From an archaeon RBG_16_50_20 (GTDB lineage: Archaea; Thermoproteota; Bathyarchaeia; 40CM-2-53-6), in contig MEMY01000006.1 in assembly GCA_001768965.1 (NCBI GenBank), forward strand, positions 1 to 11,972: DNA of 11,972 nt, given 5' to 3'. A program made the position numbers and the translations under genes. Positions 5,253 to 11,972 of the stretch are shown in pieces. The first letter of the stretch is position 1. The number at the start of each line of letters is the position of its first letter. The notes under the pieces were generated by a model. The model was not told the origin of the DNA and ran no database searches. It was given only the letters and a program-made list of their open reading frames with translations.

Positions 5253-5945
5253 TTAGCGGCTCATTCTAAGCTTCTTCTTGACGGCGTCACTTGTTAATTC
5301 TCGGATGGCATCTGAAGCGATCCATCGCGCTGCTTTGGATTCCCTTTTCCGAATTTCCTTGGCAGTCTTGATTGCCATTCGATTCAGTTGCAGGTTTCTC
5401 TTGCCGATCTGCCTGAGCGCCCAGTTTACTGCTTTCTTAACGAAGTTTCTTTCATCCTCGGACTCCCGTTTGATTATTGGGAAATATCGTTCGAACTGTC
5501 GATTGCTGGCCTTCTTGTCATGGACAGCCAATGCGGCGATGAGTGCGAATCCGGCGCGCTTCACGAACTCTTCGCTTCTCGAAGTCCATTCTTCAGCTTT
5601 CTGATGAGCAAAGCTTGTTTTGTCAAACAAGTTGCTGCAGCATTGGTCACACACATCCCATGAATCAAAGCCCCTGACCCAGTTCTCCATCTGTCTGCCA
5701 GTAACCTTCTCAGGGTCATCGGTCATAGTCGCCAGAATTCGCGCCTCGTGGATACCGGAGTCCCAAAGCTGTTGAGCTAGGGAATGATCTGTTCCGATCT
5801 CTTTCGCCGTCTTCCGGAGGGTGGGTATAGATACTCCGAGAGTATTGGTGGGATTAATCCCAAACCTCGACATACCCTCAACAGCGGCCGGATTGGAATG
5901 GGCCTTCAAACGTCTGATGATATCATCGTAGTTCATCCAGACCAT
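5253..5945 (-). CDS. DNA alkylation repair protein, AlkD-like HEAT-repeat glycosylase
   Basis: A 230-residue all-helical protein matching the AlkD family, which excises bulky or positively charged alkylated bases such as 3- and 7-alkylpurines. From the ATG at 5945, the residues corresponding to the DNA-contact and catalytic set of Bacillus cereus AlkD (W109, D113, R148, W187) are present as W96 and D100 (SWDVCDQCC), R130 (VKRAGFAL) and W175 (KKAVNWALRQIGKRN); the length (about 235 in AlkD) also fits. The C-terminus is Lys/Arg-rich. A GTG lies one codon before the ATG, and another ATG is at 5936. A weak TATA-like TTTCAAATA upstream would give an almost leaderless mRNA at 5945. It is read toward the peroxiredoxin-like gene, ending 10 bp from it. 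Confidence 0.9.
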   Translation of the reverse strand: MVWMNYDDIIRRLKAHSNPAAVEGMSRFGINPTNTLGVSIPTLRKTAKEIGTDHSLAQQLWDSGIHEARILATMTDDPEKVTGRQMENWVRGFDSWDVCDQCCSNLFDKTSFAHQKAEEWTSRSEEFVKRAGFALIAALAVHDKKASNRQFERYFPIIKRESEDERNFVKKAVNWALRQIGKRNLQLNRMAIKTAKEIRKRESKAARWIASDAIRELTSDAVKKKLRMSR

Positions 5946-5962
5946 CACGTCACTTTGCGTCA

Positions 5963-6211
5963 GTGTCCCACCTATTTGAAATTCACAGGTTGGGAACCAA
6001 ACCTCTGCGAAAAGGTGCTAAAGGTCTGATTCAGCTGATCTTGGCATCAGAGGATGAAAGAGTCGCTGCATCGACTTTTAAGTATCTTCTCCCGGCGGCC
6101 GTCAAGTACAAGAAAAGGATTGATGTGATGTCTATCCGAACGCGCGCTATGCATTTCAACGTCCCAATTGGGAAGGGCACAACCCCGATGCTGCAAAAGA
6201 TGCTTGGTTGA
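5963..6211 (+). CDS. Small basic hypothetical protein (doubtful)
   Basis: An 82-residue open frame from a GTG, divergent from the AlkD gene. It has no recognised domain. The product is Lys/Arg-rich, with a helical-looking centre (LIQLILASEDERVAASTFKYLLPAAVKYKKR) and ends GKGTTPMLQKMLG. It reads like real protein sequence and is not antisense to a gene over most of its length, but its start overlaps the predicted AlkD promoter, it lacks a clear promoter or ribosome site, and the frame stays open further upstream. It may be a real small gene with a later start, or a decayed one. Confidence 0.4.
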   Translation: MSHLFEIHRLGTKPLRKGAKGLIQLILASEDERVAASTFKYLLPAAVKYKKRIDVMSIRTRAMHFNVPIGKGTTPMLQKMLG

Positions 6212-6292
6212 AGACTCTGCTATTTCTTTCCCAGTTCAAGTCACCGTGAACCACAAGTGCAAACTACTTAGATAGGACGAATCCAGACCTCT

Positions 6293-6814
6293 ATGCAGAA
6301 CGTCCAATTGTCACCGAGAAGATTTGCCATCGCGGCTGTATTCAGTGTAATCGTCTTCACTTCGAAGGCTTTCGCACCAGCTCCATTCAAAGACTCGTTT
6401 GTAATTGTTCAGGCTCTATTGCTTGGGTTGGCTGGTTTGCTCATCGCGCCGTTCGGTGCAACCTTGGTTTCGACAATAGCTGGCCTGCTTCTCGCTGGTT
6501 GGAGCCCAGGATTGGGGATATTCTCAGTCAGTTTCTCGATTCTCTACGGTTTGATGCTGGACGTTTCATTGTTGGTTCTTCATCCGCTCCGTGAAACAGG
6601 AAGGCTTGATGCTAGGCGCTTCACATTTGCCGTAACATTGAGCACCGTAGCCATCGGTGCAATAGCTTACTCCGTGACCTTAGCGTTGAGGTTGCTCCCG
6701 CGAAATCTTGGCGTTGAGGTTGTAGTGCTAGTGTTTGGAGGAATCACTGGCACCATCGGTGGCTACTTAGGCGTCTTGATATGGCGCAGGATCGGCACTT
6801 ACCTCCAGAGATAG
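6293..6814 (+). CDS. Six-helix membrane protein resembling an ECF transporter S component
   Basis: A 173-residue, strongly hydrophobic protein with about six membrane segments (roughly 11-29, 36-52, 55-70, 72-97, 110-133 and 141-164) and basic ends. The size, helix number, early APAPFKDSF loop and Gly-rich helices resemble substrate-binding S components of energy-coupling factor vitamin or metal transporters. No ATPase (EcfA) or EcfT gene is in the window, so if it is an S component it would use shared modules encoded elsewhere. The ATG at 6293 is preceded by CTTAGATA (6267-6274), a possible TATA element slightly too close for a standard leader. The ligand cannot be deduced; another small integral membrane family is possible. 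Confidence 0.65.
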   Translation: MQNVQLSPRRFAIAAVFSVIVFTSKAFAPAPFKDSFVIVQALLLGLAGLLIAPFGATLVSTIAGLLLAGWSPGLGIFSVSFSILYGLMLDVSLLVLHPLRETGRLDARRFTFAVTLSTVAIGAIAYSVTLALRLLPRNLGVEVVVLVFGGITGTIGGYLGVLIWRRIGTYLQR

Positions 6815-6844
6815 TCTAGCTCTGACCGAATTTATGTAGTCAAT

Positions 6845-6859
6845 GCCCAAAAAGTGGGC
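6845..6859. terminator. Hairpin between convergent genes
   Basis: GCCCA (6845-6849) and TGGGC (6855-6859) form a 5-bp stem with an AAAAG loop in the 68-bp gap between the ends of the membrane-protein gene and the nucleotidase gene. It could serve either strand; it is weak by itself. Confidence 0.35.
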
Positions 6860-6882
6860 CACAACAAATCGCAACGAGATCC

Positions 6883-7470
6883 TCAAATCCGTGCTGTCGT
6901 CACTCGCTCAACGACCGCAGGGATTTCATCCCAGCGCTCCACTCTGTAAACTCGAGGCATAGGCGTAGTATTCCTGTTCCAAGGTTGGAGGTAGAGAATT
7001 CCTGACCCGTGCAACCGGGAGGCCACGAGAGCCATTAGTTCTGCGTTATCGTCTACGTAGAGGTCGTAGTTCAGCCTCGCCTTGCCTTTGGTGCTATCAC
7101 TGGTCCGCACAAATGAATCAAATGGGATGGCGTATTCCTGAAGCCAAGACTTCGCATGAGGGACAGTGGCTGGGCTCCTTCCCGTCACAATGTCGACTGT
7201 GCCGTACTCACCCAGTCGTCCTACCTTCACATTCAAGTTCTCCTCAATGGGGGGAATGTCTTTCCAAGAAAACCAAGCCTCGTCTAGCGTTCTGAAGAAT
7301 TCATCTTTCGTTATTCCCGCTATCTCCCACGCGTTCCATTGAACAAAGGACTCTACGGAAAGTTTAGCCGCACGCCGTTCGTTGAGCATTCTGCATACTG
7401 GGACAATCGTGTCAGCAAGTACTCCGTCAAGATCTACTGCAATTCGCGCAGGCAAGTCCAACCGACTCAT
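6883..7470 (-). CDS. HAD-superfamily 5'(3')-deoxyribonucleotidase-like phosphatase
   Basis: A 195-residue protein with the haloacid dehalogenase motif set: motif I D13-L-D15-G-V-L-A-D (nucleophile and acid/base aspartates), motif II T96-G-R, a motif III Lys at 128 or 130 (STKGKAR) and motif IV DLYVD140-D141-N. The helical cap between motifs I and II (about 22-90, rich in Trp) and the DLDGVLAD form fit the 5' nucleotidase, deoxy (pyrimidine) cytosolic type C family, which removes phosphate from nucleoside monophosphates. It starts 30 bp after the zinc-ribbon gene in the same direction, so the two are probably cotranscribed. The nucleotide substrate is inferred from the family only. Confidence 0.8.
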   Translation of the reverse strand: MSRLDLPARIAVDLDGVLADTIVPVCRMLNERRAAKLSVESFVQWNAWEIAGITKDEFFRTLDEAWFSWKDIPPIEENLNVKVGRLGEYGTVDIVTGRSPATVPHAKSWLQEYAIPFDSFVRTSDSTKGKARLNYDLYVDDNAELMALVASRLHGSGILYLQPWNRNTTPMPRVYRVERWDEIPAVVERVTTARI

Positions 7471-7500
7471 TTGCTGTAGAGGGCTTGTGTCACAGAATCT

Positions 7501-7986
7501 TCACGTCTGACTGAGTAGTCCCGACGATTTCAGTCGCTCGATGGACGATTGGAGAACGTCTTGAGAAAGTGAAAGGTCGAGGGCAGCTTGCGACATGGAT
7601 ATTGTAGCGTTGTGCGCAACAATGTAATCGAATACCTTCCTGTCTACTCCTTGGGGTTCTATTGGGCTGTTTCCCGTTGCACGTGCCGCTTGGGTCGCCT
7701 GTTGGGTCGCCCCACAACTTGGACATCGCGAGATGGCTAGTGGGATGTTGACTCCGCACGCAGTACAAGGACGAACTGCAATCGGATAGTACACATAGAC
7801 CTGTCGTGGTCTCCTAAATCCTTCGAAGAGTCCCTGAACTTTGCTCTTCAGATTCCGCTCGACGTCATGTACCGTGGTCATCAACGAGCGGTGGGCGTGC
7901 GGGTAACCGCAGAAGTCACAGGTGTAATTTTGCCCATCGAATCGCAGTACGTAGCCGCATCGAGGGCAGCGTCCCAAGCGTTGCAA
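7501..7986 (-). CDS. Double zinc-ribbon protein with C-terminal winged helix
   Basis: A 161-residue protein with two treble-Cys or ribbon modules: C7-x2-C10 with C23-x2-C26 (CPRCGY ... CDFCGY), and C74-x2-C77 with C88-x2-C91 (CTACG ... CPSCG). A basic linker lies between them (about 33-62). After a Gln/Ala-rich hinge, residues 114-160 look like a small winged helix-turn-helix (VDRKVFDYIVAHNATISMSQAALDL...IERLKSSGLL). This suggests a nucleic-acid-binding regulator; targets are unknown. The start is TTG at 7986: no in-frame ATG lies upstream, and a TATA-like GATAATA on the minus strand (8020-8026) would place the mRNA start about 10 nt before it. The nucleotidase gene follows in the same direction. 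Confidence 0.7.
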   Translation of the reverse strand: MQRLGRCPRCGYVLRFDGQNYTCDFCGYPHAHRSLMTTVHDVERNLKSKVQGLFEGFRRPRQVYVYYPIAVRPCTACGVNIPLAISRCPSCGATQQATQAARATGNSPIEPQGVDRKVFDYIVAHNATISMSQAALDLSLSQDVLQSSIERLKSSGLLSQT

Positions 7987-8019
7987 AGTGATGCCTATTG
8001 AAAAGGTCTGCTTGAGTGG

Positions 8020-8026
8020 TATTATC
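8020..8026 (-). promoter_or_regulatory. Candidate TATA box for the zinc-ribbon/nucleotidase pair
   Basis: GATAATA on the minus strand, about 36 nt before the TTG start at 7986, in the 62-bp gap after the asparagine synthetase-like gene. It implies separate transcription of the downstream pair. Confidence 0.4.
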
Positions 8027-8048
8027 CATTGCTGAGGTGAGCAAAGGA

Positions 8049-9434
8049 TTACGGCATTGTTTTCTGTTTTCTGACTTCTTCGTGGACCTGTGTTAAGTAT
8101 GCCTCCGCGGTCAAGTTTCTACTCTTGGCCAGCTTGCGGATGGCGTTTTCTACACCTGTCCCATGCTGGATGGCTTTCTTTCGTCTTGACGCAATGTCAT
8201 CAGGGACGCCAAGGTCTCTGGCCGCGGCTCTGAGAATCCACTTTCGGGTCACGTCATTCCCTGCTTTGACTTTGTACTCTGATGGTATGGTCAGGGAGAA
8301 TTTTATGACATCCAGGTCGGCAAATGGAGTGCGTAACTCGACGCCGAATGGAGCTGTCGCCTGCTCATCCCTCTCGTAATTGACCTCCGCCGCTTCGATA
8401 ATGCTGCGGTAGAGTTCGGCAACTAGTGCTCTCCTGCCTTTTGCATCGAGGATTCTCGCGTACTTGTAGTAACCGCCGTACAGCTCATCGCTGCCCTGAC
8501 CGCAGAGCATTACAGTGAACCCTTTCTTCGCGGCGAGCATCGCGGCCCAATGTAGCGGAACCGCAACGCTGACTTTCATCAGGTTCGGTTCTTCAATGAG
8601 CCATACAACTCTCCGGACATAGGTCTCGAGGACATCAAGTTCGAACGTCTCTGTGGTGAGTGGAAGGTCAAGTTGTCGGGCGTATTTGTCAACAGTTGAG
8701 AGTTCGGGGGATCCAGAGAGTCCTACACTGACAAGTTCGACCTCACATTTGGTCTTCGCCAGTGCAGCTGTTAGCGCGCTGTCCAGACCCCCCGAAAACG
8801 CGACGGCCACTCTCCCAATTCGCGTTGTGATCCTTCGGATTGATCGCTTCAGCACTCGGACTAGTTGTGTTTTCGATTGCGCAAACGTCATCCGTTTTTC
8901 TTGAGGACGCTTGAACTGAATCAAGCGGGCTTCATTGATGCCATGGCGGCTGATAGTGTAGAGTTTGCCGGGAGAAACGCGGTTGGTCTTTGTCAAACCA
9001 ATGCTCCAAAGAGCTTTCCTCTCGGAAGCAAAGGCCGTGAGCCTTCTGTTTGCGGCAAAGTAGAGGGGTTTCAGTCCATTCGTGTCTCTGAATGCGAATA
9101 TCTTGGTCTCTCGGGAAACTAAGATTGAAAAACCACCAGGCTCAGACATAACGCGACTTGCTGCACTTCTCATAATCCCCTTCGTCAAATGTGTGTTCGC
9201 GAATTTGACCGGATTTTCGCGCTGATAGAATGAGCCATCAAGAGTGAGGGCTGCTTTCGGTCTTTGGAGGAAGCGCTCTGCGACATCGCTATGAGAAGAG
9301 CAACCAATTGCCACACTTTCGCTGACGAGGTAAGTGCTCTTGGTAGTTCCCCGATGTCCTAAAGCCAGTAGCAAGTCTTCGATGACCTGACTTGGGTCCC
9401 CCGTCTTAGTGTACACGGCTGCAATTGCACCCAA
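8049..9434 (-). CDS. Asparagine synthetase (AsnB-like) with degenerate glutaminase domain
   Basis: A 461-residue protein from the TTG at 9434. The C-terminal synthetase domain is intact: PP-loop FSGGLDS (213-219) for aspartate adenylation by ATP, and GQGSDELYGGYYKY (312-325), a hallmark of AsnB. The N-terminal class II amidotransferase domain is recognisable (ALGHRG at 24-29, FRDTNGLKPLYFA at 115-127), but the protein begins M-G-A-I-A-A where active enzymes have M-C-G-I, so the Cys nucleophile is absent. The NGE motif is replaced by LDGSF (65-69). It is therefore probably ammonia-dependent or modified in function (inference). The frame stays open upstream to 9683, but that part is antisense to purB and shows no domain; the TATA at 9464-9470 fixes the start with a leader of about 7 nt. 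Confidence 0.85.
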   Translation of the reverse strand: MGAIAAVYTKTGDPSQVIEDLLLALGHRGTTKSTYLVSESVAIGCSSHSDVAERFLQRPKAALTLDGSFYQRENPVKFANTHLTKGIMRSAASRVMSEPGGFSILVSRETKIFAFRDTNGLKPLYFAANRRLTAFASERKALWSIGLTKTNRVSPGKLYTISRHGINEARLIQFKRPQEKRMTFAQSKTQLVRVLKRSIRRITTRIGRVAVAFSGGLDSALTAALAKTKCEVELVSVGLSGSPELSTVDKYARQLDLPLTTETFELDVLETYVRRVVWLIEEPNLMKVSVAVPLHWAAMLAAKKGFTVMLCGQGSDELYGGYYKYARILDAKGRRALVAELYRSIIEAAEVNYERDEQATAPFGVELRTPFADLDVIKFSLTIPSEYKVKAGNDVTRKWILRAAARDLGVPDDIASRRKKAIQHGTGVENAIRKLAKSRNLTAEAYLTQVHEEVRKQKTMP

Positions 9435-9463
9435 GGGTCGTCGTTTCGGGTTTACCGGGCTGG

Positions 9464-9472
9464 TTTTATATG
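9464..9472. promoter_or_regulatory. Divergent TATA element shared by purB and asnB-like genes
   Basis: TTTTATATG on the plus strand reads CATATAAAA on the minus strand, a usable archaeal TATA box in both directions. The asnB-like TTG (9434) lies about 34 nt to the left and the purB TTG (9506) about 38 nt to the right, each matching transcription from about 26 nt away plus a leader of 7-12 nt. No other TATA-like element is seen in the 71-bp gap. Confidence 0.55.
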
Positions 9473-9505
9473 AACTACTAATGCTAGTGAGCTCAGGTTG
9501 GTCAG

Positions 9506-10876
9506 TTGCCGATCCTCCCCATCGACACGGGCCGTTATGGGAGTCCTGAGATTCGAAGCGTGTTTGAGGAAGAAACGAGATTCCAGAAGATGCTTGATGT
9601 TGAAGCCGCGCTAGTGTGGGCGAGGGCTCAGGTTGGGGATATGCCTCGTGAGGCTGCTGAAGAGATCGAACGCCACGCTTCAACTAAGATCGTTACTGTT
9701 CTAAGAATTCACGAGATCGAGAAGGTAACCGATCACGAAATAATGGCGCTTGTTGATGCGCTGGCTGAGGTCTCGGGCAAGAGTGGCGCCTATGTGCATC
9801 TCGGAGCCACCTCAGCCGACATTTTAGATACGGCGCTAGCGCTGCAAATGAAAGAAGGACTCGATATCATCTCTAGAAAGCTCGACAAGCTGGAGGAGGT
9901 TCTGCTCGGGCTTACAGGGCGCTATCGCGATACGTTGATGATCGGTAGGACGCATGCCCAACATGCTCTTCCGATGACTCTTGGCTTGAAGTTCGCTGTT
10001 TGGTTGCGAGAGATTAGCAGACATATCGAACGCCTTCACCAGTGCAGAGAGAGGGTTTTGGCTGGTAAGATGAGTGGTGCGATAGGCACCATGGCGGGAT
10101 TGGGTAAGAACGCTCGACAAATCCAGGACCTGGTGATGAAGCGTCTGGGCTTGCGAGCCGCTGAGGTAACGAGTCAGATTGTGCAGCGTGATCGTTACGC
10201 CGAACTCATCTGCCTCTTCGCTATGGTTGCGGGCTCCTTGGATAAGTTCGCAACAGAGGTGAGGAACCTACAGAGGCCTGAGATTGATGAGTTGGCTGAG
10301 CCTTTCGAGGTGGGCAGACAGGTGGGTAGCTCAGCAATGCCCCAAAAGAAAAATCCGTGGAGAAGCGAGAACATTTCGAGTCTCGCCAAGATCGAACGAA
10401 GCTTGGTCGGACCTGCGCTTGAGTCAATCGTCACTTGGCATGAGCGAGATCTATCTCAATCTGCATCTGAACGGTTTGTGATTCCTGAAGCCTTCATCTT
10501 GATTGACCATATGCTGAATTCGATGACGCGAATCCTGACGGGACTCCAAGTGAATGAACGTCGAATTCAAGAGAACTTGATGAGGTACAAGGATCCGATG
10601 ATGTCCGAATCGGTGATGATCGCTTTGGTAGGGAAGGGCATGCCCAGGCAAGAGGCGCATAGGCTGCTCCAACAGATTGTTTTCGAAAGCCAAGACAAGA
10701 AAAAAAACTTTGGGGAGGTCCTTGCTCAAAATGCAACTATTTCTAAGTATCTAGCAAAACAGGATGTGGAGGCTGCCCTCGACCCGAAATCATACGTGGG
10801 AGCGTCTCGCGAGCTTGTGGATGCCGCGGTACAGAAGACGGTTACCGAGCGCCAAGCACGAGGGCTTCCTGGCTAG
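9506..10876 (+). CDS. purB: Adenylosuccinate lyase
   Basis: A 456-residue member of the fumarase/aspartase superfamily. It cleaves SAICAR to AICAR plus fumarate and adenylosuccinate to AMP plus fumarate in purine synthesis, as a cytosolic homotetramer. Visible motifs: VTDHEIMALVDAL (74-86, His77), GATSADILDTA (100-110), GRTHAQHALPMT (147-158, general-acid His150) and the superfamily signature GSSAMPQKKNP (274-284, catalytic Ser on the mobile loop). The length fits the archaeal/Bacillus type. The start is TTG with an AGG 8 nt upstream (9495-9497); the N-terminal MPILPIDTGRYG is the expected family beginning. The stop overlaps that of the convergent hel308. Promoter shared with the asnB-like gene. 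Confidence 0.95.
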   Translation: MPILPIDTGRYGSPEIRSVFEEETRFQKMLDVEAALVWARAQVGDMPREAAEEIERHASTKIVTVLRIHEIEKVTDHEIMALVDALAEVSGKSGAYVHLGATSADILDTALALQMKEGLDIISRKLDKLEEVLLGLTGRYRDTLMIGRTHAQHALPMTLGLKFAVWLREISRHIERLHQCRERVLAGKMSGAIGTMAGLGKNARQIQDLVMKRLGLRAAEVTSQIVQRDRYAELICLFAMVAGSLDKFATEVRNLQRPEIDELAEPFEVGRQVGSSAMPQKKNPWRSENISSLAKIERSLVGPALESIVTWHERDLSQSASERFVIPEAFILIDHMLNSMTRILTGLQVNERRIQENLMRYKDPMMSESVMIALVGKGMPRQEAHRLLQQIVFESQDKKKNFGEVLAQNATISKYLAKQDVEAALDPKSYVGASRELVDAAVQKTVTERQARGLPG

Positions 10877-11972
10877 ACGAAGTCTTCATCCCGATAGTCA
10901 GTGAGTAGACTCTGCTCAGTAGTCTCGGCTGTCTTCGATTTGAGCTGTTCCCATTCCTCAGCCTTAATCAGCCCACCCACTTGTTCCTTGATTTTCTTCG
11001 CCAGCGATGGTCCGATAAGTGGGACGCTCATTAGATCAGTCACAGATGCGTGCTTCAGTTCGTCTAGTCCGTGGTATCCTGCGTTGTAGAGGGCGCGTGC
11101 TCTCACCCGTCCGACTCCTTCAAGCTCCACTAGTGGGACGAGTTCTGGTTTGACTCCTCTGGCGCATCTGACTTGAAGCTCGTAAGTTGGTTTCAGTAGG
11201 TCCTTGTGCCCGAATAGTTCTGCGAGGTCATGTGTGGCGTGCAGTAGCCACTTCGCAGTGTCAACCATCCTCAGGATGTCCCCGGGTTCGACCTTGTGAA
11301 CCTCGAGTATCCCATCTTCGCTAGTCTCGTTAATCCATTCATAGAGCACTCTTGCGCACTTTATCTCCGAAAGGAACTCTTCGTAAGTGATCCCGTTCGT
11401 GTCCCCGTAGTATTCTGGTACTTCGCACATGAACTCTTCTTGGTGCTCTTTAGCGAAAATGTCCAGCATCTCATCCTCCCCGCGGCGTGGATAGAGCTTC
11501 GGGGCAATGTCTGGAGTTCTTGATATGAGGTGCAGAAAACTCACTTCGGTCACATGCTTAGCTCGCGTATACAGTCCATCCCTTAGAACGACTGCTGAAA
11601 CAGGATCTATGTATAGCTCAGAAACTCTGCGGCCGAATCGTGTCGCCTTCAGGTCTTCGCCTTCGAATTCAACCATTTGCTCCCTGTTCAGGAAAGCTAG
11701 GATGTCGCCCAGTTTTGAGCGTATCATCTTCGGATCGTATTGGAACGCATAGAAAGTCTTGGCAAAGAACCTCATTAGCCCTTCCTCGCTGGTTGCGAAT
11801 CGAGTGGCGATCGTGGCAAGCACGTGTGGACGCAGTACCTTTTCCGCACCGAGTTTGGACCAGATTCGTTCGGGTTCAGCCATCACATAATTCTTCATCA
11901 GGTAGTCTTGCTCGTCCTCCGTTCGCGCAATGAGAATCGCTTCACCGAACTTGTCGTATTTCGGTCGTCCAG
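10873..11972 (-). CDS. hel308: Hel308 family DNA helicase, C-terminal half (runs off the right edge)
   Basis: The minus-strand frame is open to the window end, where it reads GRPKYDKFGEAILIA, the end of helicase motif VI (normally QMAGRAGRPGYD) of Ski2-like helicases. The ATG at 11898 is therefore internal. About 365 residues are visible of an enzyme usually about 700-740 long: the end of RecA domain 2, the winged helix (about VLATIATRF through TRFGRRVSELYID), the ratchet domain with its long helices, and the C-terminal helix-hairpin-helix domain (LEGVGRVRARALYNAGYHGL, then VPLIGPSLAKKIKEQVGG), including the conserved Arg-x-Arg segment. Hel308 is an archaeal 3'-5' helicase acting at stalled forks. 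The stop codon shares a CTAG with purB. Confidence 0.92.
   Translation of the reverse strand, partial: GRPKYDKFGEAILIARTEDEQDYLMKNYVMAEPERIWSKLGAEKVLRPHVLATIATRFATSEEGLMRFFAKTFYAFQYDPKMIRSKLGDILAFLNREQMVEFEGEDLKATRFGRRVSELYIDPVSAVVLRDGLYTRAKHVTEVSFLHLISRTPDIAPKLYPRRGEDEMLDIFAKEHQEEFMCEVPEYYGDTNGITYEEFLSEIKCARVLYEWINETSEDGILEVHKVEPGDILRMVDTAKWLLHATHDLAELFGHKDLLKPTYELQVRCARGVKPELVPLVELEGVGRVRARALYNAGYHGLDELKHASVTDLMSVPLIGPSLAKKIKEQVGGLIKAEEWEQLKSKTAETTEQSLLTDYRDEDFV

Noticed and set aside
5278..5604. 108-residue plus-strand ORF within the AlkD region
   Set aside because: Antisense to a clear AlkD coding sequence with conserved active-site residues; no domain of its own.
9435..9683. 83-codon N-terminal extension of the asparagine synthetase-like frame
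   Set aside because: It is mostly antisense to the 5' end of purB, shows no domain, and lies upstream of the TATA element that fits a start at 9434.
10873..11898. Hel308 starting at the ATG at 11898
   Set aside because: The frame is open to the window edge and the upstream residues are the conserved end of helicase motif VI, so the ATG is internal.

Overview
The window looks like a piece of an archaeal chromosome, most likely from the TACK side (Thaumarchaeota/Bathyarchaeota-like); the lineage is an inference. Support comes from the C-terminal half of a Hel308 helicase, TATA boxes placed about 26 nt before likely transcription starts with very short leaders, frequent TTG/GTG starts, a small zinc-ribbon plus winged-helix protein, and a cupredoxin exported by a twin-arginine signal.

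Left part (1-3100): the C-terminal portion of a membrane-anchored Asp-box (sialidase-like) surface protein ends in a terminator-like hairpin. Two short genes follow, a VOC/glyoxalase-fold protein and a Tat-exported type 1 copper protein. They sit among an unusual set of short TG/CA-rich hairpin repeats with a GCACCAGC core. The cupredoxin gene is bracketed by a collinear 34-nt inverted repeat whose outward ends look like tRNA 3' ends: a T-loop/B-box motif, then exactly 11 nt, then CCA. A related 11-mer lies in inverted orientation on both sides of the VOC gene. Next is a stretch with no intact gene that holds, on the minus strand, a decayed C-terminal piece of what looks like a RecA/KaiC/Rad55-type ATPase, with an in-frame stop and no start.

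Middle part (3100-6300): a plus-strand redox group of an Acg-type nitroreductase, a small CPSH thioredoxin-fold protein with a TTG start, and a CNHC peroxiredoxin-like protein. It meets tail to tail an AlkD-type DNA alkylation repair glycosylase on the minus strand. A doubtful 82-residue ORF and a six-helix membrane protein resembling an ECF transporter S component follow.

Right part (6880-11972): three minus-strand genes (asparagine synthetase-like protein, zinc-ribbon/winged-helix protein, HAD 5'-nucleotidase) are read leftward. purB (adenylosuccinate lyase) is read rightward from a TATA element that could serve both purB and the asparagine synthetase gene. purB ends on a CTAG that also supplies the stop of the convergent hel308, which runs off the right edge.

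The most noteworthy items are the tRNA-3'-end-like inverted repeats bracketing single genes, the asparagine synthetase homologue whose glutaminase active site is lost (no Cys2), the shared divergent TATA element, and the unreported ATPase remnant.
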